Assembly: GCA_035771165.1 (NCBI GenBank)
Contig: JAWNZC010000179.1
Coordinates: 2,864,001-2,928,000, forward strand
Origin: Paragorgia papillata
Taxonomy: Eukaryota; Cnidaria; Anthozoa; Scleralcyonacea; Coralliidae
Length of the DNA stretch: 64,000 bases
Direction of reading: 5' to 3'
The translations under genes were made by a program, and so were the position numbers. Each line of letters opens with the position of its first letter. Position 1 is the stretch's first letter. This document shows positions 14,245 to 23,300 of the stretch, in pieces. The notes under the pieces are model-generated. The model did no database searches, was not told the DNA's origin, and was given only the letters and a program-made list of their open reading frames with translations.

Positions 14245-17200
14245 TTGAAGTCCTTTGAAGTCCTTTGAAGCTTGGTAGGTTGGTTTTTGTTTGCCCCAGT
14301 TTGTGTTGGCTTTTGGTAGATGTAGGTTGTTGCTTATTCTTGTGTTATAACTATGAATGCTGCTATTTGCGGTTAGTTTATGCGCAACTCACTAAAATGT
14401 CACTTACATGGCTTTCCCTGCAAGTAATTGAGCTCAGCAAGTATTGAAAGTGGCCGACGATGCTAGTTCATCCGAAGAAGAAATTGTAGTTAAGCATTAT
14501 CATAATCAGATTGAAATATCATCTTACAGTAAGTGACGGTCAAACGTTCAATTCATGGCTTTGCGCAAAGAATACTTTCATTGTTATAAATGCTTAAATT
14601 AAGGAAAAATGGTTGACCGCTCAAATTCTATACATGACCCCCCAAATTAACGTATGACCGGTCATGCTAACCACCGACCTTGCTGGCGTTATTTCGAGTG
14701 TTGACATAATTACAGGTAAACAATGTCAAATAAAAAATAAATCGAATAACAAAACAATTATTGAACTCGGTTTTCACAAAATATCGTGATTTGTCAGTGT
14801 CTCACATTTCGGCTATTTGCCTCTGCCTTCAGCATAGGCAATAACTGATCTACTCGCCACTGACAAATCATGATATTTTGCTCAACGTCGTCCAATAATT
14901 GTTACATGATGAATTAAAATATATACTTAACAGTACTGTATGTTAAGAGGGCAGCCTACCTTTGTGTTAACACACAACTTTTTAAAAGTATCTAGTGTTT
15001 ACATGATTGGCAATGTTGTATGTAATAGATAAAGCATGAGCAGCGATCTGTATCTGATTTACAAGGCGAGCTGCAAGCGAACAGTAGTAAATCAGATACA
15101 GATCAGCTGCGAATGCTAGTTTGTCGTACTTATCAAATGGACGCATCTAATTAATAGCCACGTTTTCAAACTATTTTTCAAGTTGGAGTGATTTTAGCTA
15201 AGTAAATTGAGGAAAAAGTTTAAGTAAATCAGGACGAATCTGTATGCGATTTACAGATATTGATTAAATATTGATTTTGAATTTTCTTCATGAATTTTTA
15301 ATGAATTTGATAAACAATTTATAACATAGGTTGCATCTTACGCACGCTGTGATTGGACAATTACCGTGTCTAAGCCCTAATCAAACGAGAACGCAAGGAA
15401 GTTAGCTTACGATGACATGCGATGCCACTAGTCAAACGTCGGCACAAGTCGTCGCAAGTTCTGCCCTTCCGCTAGTTTCCACGCCTTTTCGCTAGTTCTC
15501 ATGGTAGTTTCTATGGCGACGGAGCACGAAAGACTTGCATCGACTTGTGTTTTGTGTTCAAACGTTTCGCAAGCTCTCGCAAGTTGAAGAAAACTTGCGA
15601 TGAAATTTGAACAAGATCAAATTAGTCGCAAGCTAACGCAAGTCACCGCAAGTCACCGCAAGCTTTAGCAAGCACAAGCTAAAACTTGCGATGACTTGCG
15701 TTCTCGTTTGATCAGGGCTTTAGATCAGGCTATGCAAACACAGTTGTGACGTCACGGCACATTTCTGAATCTTTAATAATTTCTAATTTCATAAAAATGG
15801 ATGCCCTGTGTTTATATAACCTGATGCAAACACTCAATTGAATTTGGGAGAATTCGAAAGTACTTACTATGTAAACCCTCGCCTATACGGCTTGGATTCA
15901 CATAAACTTTCAAATTCTCCCAAACTCACTCTTGTGTTTGCATCAGGCTATATAAACACGGGTGGCCATTTTCTATTTCTTAAATATATATACAAGCACT
16001 AGTGGTTGTATCAAAAGAGTACAGTACAGTATATGCGCACCGCAGTAACGGTTGTTAACCACATGTACAGTACAGTAATTAGCATTTGGTCTTTCAGCAA
16101 AAATTCCTAGACATGCAGTTTGACCAAGTAAAATGCCAAATATTATTTTTAATGCATGCAGTTCATTCCAAATATTAAATAAACATTTCACCTGTCTGGT
16201 ATCCCCAGTCTCTTGACACTCCGGTAGATTGCTAGACTGTTGGCAACATGGCGATAATTAAACCAAAATCTTGATGTGCAAACCTTCAAAAAAAAATTTA
16301 ATTAGTGCTAAATATCTGACTTTAGGAAGACTAGTCACTTGTACAATAGTTACATTTCCTTTGAAGTGATATGCTGTTTTTTAAGACAAGCAATGTTATG
16401 AATGACATATGAAAAGTTATTTTATAGTCATGTGAGTTATTTAAAAGTTGTTTCAAATATAGAGGAAATGACTCTGAAATGATATTTTCTGCCTGCACAG
16501 TTGACCAAAATTTTTCCAGAAAGGCAGGGCATGAGATTTGAAATTTTCAGAAGCATCCGGCAAGTGGGATATCCTTGAAATTTAGTATAATCCATCATTT
16601 GGATAGTAGATATAGAGAAAAATATATGGATGTGTGGAAATGACATTTCTTTTGATTGTTGACTAGGTCAACACAAAATAAATTTCAAATTTCCAAGCAT
16701 TCATCTATTGTTCTGTTTATTCTTACTATAAAAAATAGTCTTATTTCCCCACAAAAAAAAGCAGTAAACTCTATTAAATGCACCCTGTGATAATCGACAC
16801 ATGTGAGATTATCATAAATAATCACACATGTGAGATTATCATTTTTATTAGTGGTGGAAACATCAAGAAAACACTCTATTTTATCATTCATTTAATTATA
16901 CAGTACAGACTATAAATAAAGAGAATAATATATGGATGTATGGAAATATGAAATTTATTTCAAGTGTTGACCAGTATATCTCATGAGTGAGCAAAGCGAA
17001 TGAGTGAGATATCTTGGTCAACATGAGAAATAAATTTCATTTCCACACATCCATATATATATATATATATATACTGAACAAATTAACAAACATAAAGAGC
17101 CTGAAACGTCACTATTTCATCAAATTTTCCAGCAATGTTCACAAACTGCGAAAACATAACATGCAAGGTGCTTACTGTATTTCTGCAAGATGCAAAGAAC

Positions 17201-20200
17201 AACAGCAATTTTTTGGGATAGCTGCTCAACAATTGTTCACTATCCCAATTCAAAAACTTTCATGGTATCCCCACACTGGCACAGGATACTGTGCTTATAA
17301 TGCCCAGTACATGTATCCAAAATTAAGATCTGGTATCCTGTGGATATCATAATACTGCAAATCTCATGCCCTGCAATGCAAATGATTACTATAAACAAAA
17401 CATTGTTATAAAATACATGTAGGTTGCATGGTGGCAGGTAACCGTGCTGCACGCTGAAATTTTGATCGTTCTTTGCATTGTGTCAACTCCTACTTGACAG
17501 GATGCCAAGCAGGGGCAGACTGGCCAGTCGGGCTTACCGGGCAAACGCCCGGTGGGCCCCTTGCCGGGTGGGCCCCCTTTGGCCCCTTAAATTTTTTTGA
17601 CTTTGCAAAAGTAAAAAAAGGCTATGTATCAATCAGGAAATACATGCTCAGGATAAAATAATTATCTAGCAGTTTTTATAGTGGAGAGCTGAAGTTTCTT
17701 CCGACGTTTCGAGTTCCGGAATTATTGAAGAAAGCAATTAAACGTGGTGCAGAGAAGGGGTAAGAAAAAGGTGACGACTTGCAAGAAGCAGAGCTCCTCT
17801 GAAAAGAGAACAATGTTTAGGGTCCATGGAGTTTGGAGGGAGTGCATGGACCAATCTTGAGTCGTTCTTTACAATTTGTTGAGATTACTCAAAAAAGTTT
17901 GAAACACTTTCAAACAATCTGATCTCTACAATCATATTAAAATATATGTTGTATAGTCAGATAAGTGGTTAGCGCATGGAAAGAATGCGTACGGAAATTA
18001 GTCGACCTTTGTTTTTATTGGTAACCCTCAGGCCTTAACAGGCTTTGACCTTACATTTAATATAACTATTTAAAGCCAAATTTGGACAAAATCTTTGTTA
18101 AATAAATGACCGAAATGTGCCATTACAAACATGTTTTAAAACTATTAAAAAGTTTATTTTGCTCAAACTGCTGTCAGAATGCGGGGTGGGTTATGGTAGG
18201 TGGTATGGAGGTAATGCCATTTCAGAGACCCAAATTTCAAAAATTTTCCGGGGAATGATCCCCCCGGACCCCCCTACATATGGACCCACAACAACTTGGT
18301 TTGGAAACCGGGCCCCTTTTTACAGCAAATCGCCCAGGCCCCTCGGACGTAGCCAGTCCGCCCCTGGTGCCAAGTATGAGTTCACACAGGCCAAGTACTG
18401 TACGAGTTTTGTCAAGTCAAGGTTATTTAACTTATTTTTAATGCTTGTCAACAATAGCTCTTCTAAAATCAATGGACAAAGCTTTTCCACTTTCATATCT
18501 CCTTCTGCGTTTCATAATTATTATCTCACAACTTGCTGTCTGGGATCCTGCATTTCAGTACAGCAGGATAAGTGAAAGGTGATTGGTTAATAAAAAAATA
18601 AACTTTAATTTATAACTAAGAAAAGGGGAGCATGGTTGGCGTGTGCTGTTAGGGCGCTGCCTCTAACCAATAGTTAAGCCCGATTGGATGGGGTTAGTAG
18701 TTGGATGGGTGACCGTCTGGGAATAACCCTGTTCTCGAGCTTGAGACTCATGTGAGTAGAGTTTTAGTTGGTCTCTCCTGTGCTTCGAGGGTTTTTCACC
18801 GGGCTCTCCAGTTTTCCTCCCTCCGCAACACCAACACCTTAGGTCTTAGCTGTAATCTGTGGTCCAAATGTGTCGTATGGTGGCTGCCTGGAGCACCTTT
18901 AATATGCCTTCAACTCAGGGCTCCATGTTAAAATTTCAACGTGTAAATTGCTCTTGAAAAGCCCCTTGTGGGAAGAAGTAATTAATGTATGTATGTATGT
19001 ATGTATGTATGTATGTATGTATGTTATGTATGTATGTACTGTATGTATGTATGTAACTTGATTTGAGCATTAAAAATAACCTTGACTTGACTGAACTCAT
19101 ACTTGACCCAGTGTGAACTCATACTTGGCCCAGTGTGAACTCATACTTGGCCCAATGTAAAGTAGGAGTTGACACAATGCAAACAACCAGGCTTGAATTT
19201 GAAATTAGCGGTTTTTCCCGATATCCATCCACGGATAATAAATTTTATTTTTGGATACTAGTGTCATAGGTTCAGTATATCCCGAAGGGAATACCAATGA
19301 AAAAATTTCAACAGCAAACACTAGAATTTGCCAGATATTTTGTTCATATCCAAATTCCCAAAGGAATCGAATCTTGTTTATAAAACTCCAGCGATCCGCC
19401 ATTAGCCTTCAAACATGCTCTAATACAACCGGACCGGCGTGACAGCCAGCTCGCAGGCAAGCACACCATATATGGCTATGTTACATCATCCCCTACAATA
19501 TGGCTATGATTTAATCATGCCCACAATTCTCTATGGGTTTTAATAATAAAATGTAAATTATAGAAATATGCGATTGCGACCTCTCACCTCTGTTTTTATA
19601 GCTTAATTAACACATGTTCCCCAAGTTTAACGCATAAAATGCTAAAATATTTGAAAAGAACTCGGTTGAAACACCACCAAGAGATTGTGAAAATAGTGAT
19701 AGATGATGGTAGAAGAGAAGCGATCGGCAGAAAAAGAAAGGCGAGCAAAAAGAAAACGCCGAAGTGAAACGACTTTTAATACGAAGCGAAGCTCTGGTGA
19801 TTCGTGCGCTTGTGTGTCTGATCTGGGGGGGGGTTTAATGAAGTTCGATAGTTTAGGGTGTCGTTCGATCGTAGTTCCGAAATTCCTTCCCGAAAGGGGT
19901 GGATTTGACAGTTCCTCCGCAATAAAAGAATGGCCTTCTGACGGGCGGGTCGAATGTTTTTTTTATACAAAACTTGTGTAGCCAACACCACAATTATTGG
20001 CGTATCCGTCTTGTTTATCCGACGAAATGCGGCGGGTCGAATTGTCGTATTTCGAAGTTGGTGATGTGTCTGCGCAAAATTTTCCACGTAAAATGGATTA
20101 GCAAACACCACCACAAGAGTCAAGGCACAGTTAATAAAGATGAAATAATGCTGAGCGTGAGAAGAGCCATTGTGGGCAGCAACACCAAATTAGGGACACG

Positions 20201-20317
20201 AGAGGTCCAGTCGAAGTTCGTGTAAAGAGCATTGCAGTGCGCAAATTTGAACGAAGAGAACTTACTAAACACCACCACAAATTCAGGGCACAAATTATTT
20301 TGAGTAGCACATTCCAT

Positions 20318-20351
<34 letters not shown>

Positions 20352-23300
20352 GGTGGGGGGGGGGGGGGGGGGGGGGGGACAGCAACACCAATTCGACTAA
20401 CCCTGAAAGTGCATTCAAGTTCGAATGAACGAAGAGATTATTGAGATATTATTTTGGAGCCACTCGATCTCCACGAAGCAACGACCCTTACCAAGTTTAT
20501 ATATGGAGCCTCGATCTCCACGAAGCAACGCATGGAATATCACTTGGCGAAACTTATCGAAATTTTATCAAAAGCTTGTAGAAATTTTGACTCAGACGAT
20601 TCATCTGACTTTAATGGATTTTAATTTTAATTAAACTTAATTAAAAGAACTCTTCAGAGTTGAAGTTCAGTCCTAATATTTTTGCAGAGAGTGTGGGTCA
20701 TATTAAATAATTGCAGTATCGTATACAATAAATATGAATAAGTGTTAAAATTTTGGATACTACAAGTTGCGATTTGGTAAAAAAAACGTGGGTATGGGTG
20801 GATTTCAAAGGGGGATACCCACCGCTGGCGCCTACACCTTCGATACGTACGCTACCACAGTCCCCCCCGTCCTAAAAACCTTTGGACACCTATCCCACTT
20901 GGATGATCGCCCCCGGTCCTCACTCGCCATTGCCCGCCCCGTCCTGAGGGAATTCCCGGGCCGGGATATCTTCCCCAAATTTCAACAAGCCCCCCCCCCC
21001 CCCCCCCCCCCCCTGAAACAACGGTCAAAATTTCAGCGCGCAGCACAGTCACCCATACCGGAAAGTTTGTTATTCGTCCGCCGGATATTTATGCCAGTAA
21101 CTTCTTCTCAAATTTTTGTACGCCAGTTGAGCGGGGCGGGGGGGGGGGGGGGGGGGGGGGGGGTTGTGTTCAACCTTCGGTGTGCCATGGAAATTCATGC
21201 CTACAACGTGGTGCGACCACTGATCTAGGTGCGACATAATGCAATGCAAATGCTGCGCAATATAAGTAATATCAAATGTAATGTCATTTTAATCTGATTT
21301 AATTTGGCTAATCAAAAAACAGATGTTGCAGAACACAATTAGTAAACATAAATTTCACATCAACAATCCATTTCCTCTATTTTGGCAGTTGAATACAATC
21401 TCAATGTTGTACTGTATTTGTGATGTTAAACTATATCTGTGTGACTGTCAGTGTTATTAATACCTCTGTGGGTGGACCTAAATGTATAATGCCATTTACG
21501 CCACGCCAACAGTTTATACCGAAAATTAGATTACTCTTACACCAAACTTGGCGTAATCCACAAAACTCTACGCTGGATATATCTGGCTGGTGTAACATAC
21601 AAACTTTCCAGTATGGACAGTCACCTGCAACCAGCAGTATATATGCTGTGATTGGTGAGTTACTGTGTTTATATCAGGCCGTACAAACACAGCTGTGACA
21701 TCATAGATTCATAGTATACTATCACAAATGCTGCAAACTCATAGGCTACTCTATGTCAGCAGATAGTGAGTAGGAAATTGAGTACCAGTACTTGTGTGGC
21801 CATGCAGACTGCAGTAATTAAAGCAACATGGAGGTGATGAGAAGTGAACGATTTATTTTGCCGTGGTTTTCACACTCAAGTGCCACTCTCATCATCTATT
21901 CACTCATAGAAATTTTGAGCTCATAATTTAATTGTTAAATAGTCTTATTCCAGACTGCAGAGTATGGCAAGTGCACACCCGAGATATTTTTTGTCAAATG
22001 ACATTGCACACATGAATAATTATTAGTATAGGACAGGGCCTCTTTTAAGGATTTTCTCTGTGGGGGGCCATTCACAAAAAGGGGCTATTCTAGGGGGTCT
22101 GGGGGCACACACCCCTGGAAATTTTTGAAATTTAGAGTCTCACAAATGCCATTTCCTGCATTCTGAGGGGTGATTTTTAAGAACACTGAAGGTCATAAAA
22201 AGTTCGCAACATAGGGTGGTAAAGTAATGTGAAATCAACTACTAGAAAACAACGTTAAAAACTTTATATTTACTGTATTAAATGTATATTACTGTATTTA
22301 TTTCAATTTGGCAACTTGAGTTATTCTGACTAATAAACGACACAAATGACAAATCTGAGTGCACACTTGCACACCTGAATTTATTAGACTCATAAATGCA
22401 CACTTGCACACCTGAATTTATTAAACTCATAAACGCATACTTGCACACCTGAATTTATTAGACTCATAAATGCACACTTGAATATTTGTCTTGCACACCC
22501 AAGATCTCGTCGAAAACTGCCATACTCTGCAGTCTGGGTCTTATTCCAAAAAGAAGTTGACACCCTGTGTTTATATATATTAACCTGACATAAACACTTG
22601 ATAGACAATTTGAAAGTACTTATGTAAATTCTCACCTATGGCTTGAGTTCACATAAACTTTCATATAACACATGGAGTTATTAGCAGGAATCCCTCCAGC
22701 TTCTGATTTGCTGATTGTGGCATAAATTTATCACTGGCAAAATTTTGAATATTTAATTATTGGGAATCTGAAATGTATTTCAATGTTTAGAGTTTTATAG
22801 ACGACGAATATAAAATCTCAAATTTAAAATCATGTATACTGTATGCTATTCACACGTCGGAATGTTGTGGATGAAAATGAGTTTGCTTCACAAGTTTGAT
22901 GCTATCGTGATTCAAAGCATGGTCGAAGTTCAAGTCAACTATTTATAGGAATTCAAATCGAAATTGGAGTACTGCCGAAATTATGGAACGTAGATGTCTA
23001 ATAACGTTTCTCTCTGATGAAGGTCGCTGAAACATCAGACATCTACATTCCATAATTTCAGCAGTACTCCAACCTTATACTATATTTTGATTTGGATAGT
23101 TGACTTGAATTTCGACCATACATGCCTTGAATCATGATAGCGTCAAACTTGTGCGGCAAACTCATTTTCATCCACAACAATCCGATGTGTGAACAGCATA
23201 CAGTATATGATTGAAAATATGAGAGTTTAGATTCGTCGTCTAAACTGTATTAAACATTGAAATACATTTCATATTCCCAATAATTAAATATTTATAATAC

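Noticed and set aside
19703..19981. 92-aa basic frame ([20 protein letters not shown])
   Set aside because: Basic start but no recognisable domain; antisense frame equally open and inside PIGK intron 1.
20131..21228. Poly-Pro and poly-Gly frames around the G/C homopolymers
   Set aside because: Created by the homopolymers; flanking residues show no conserved motif.
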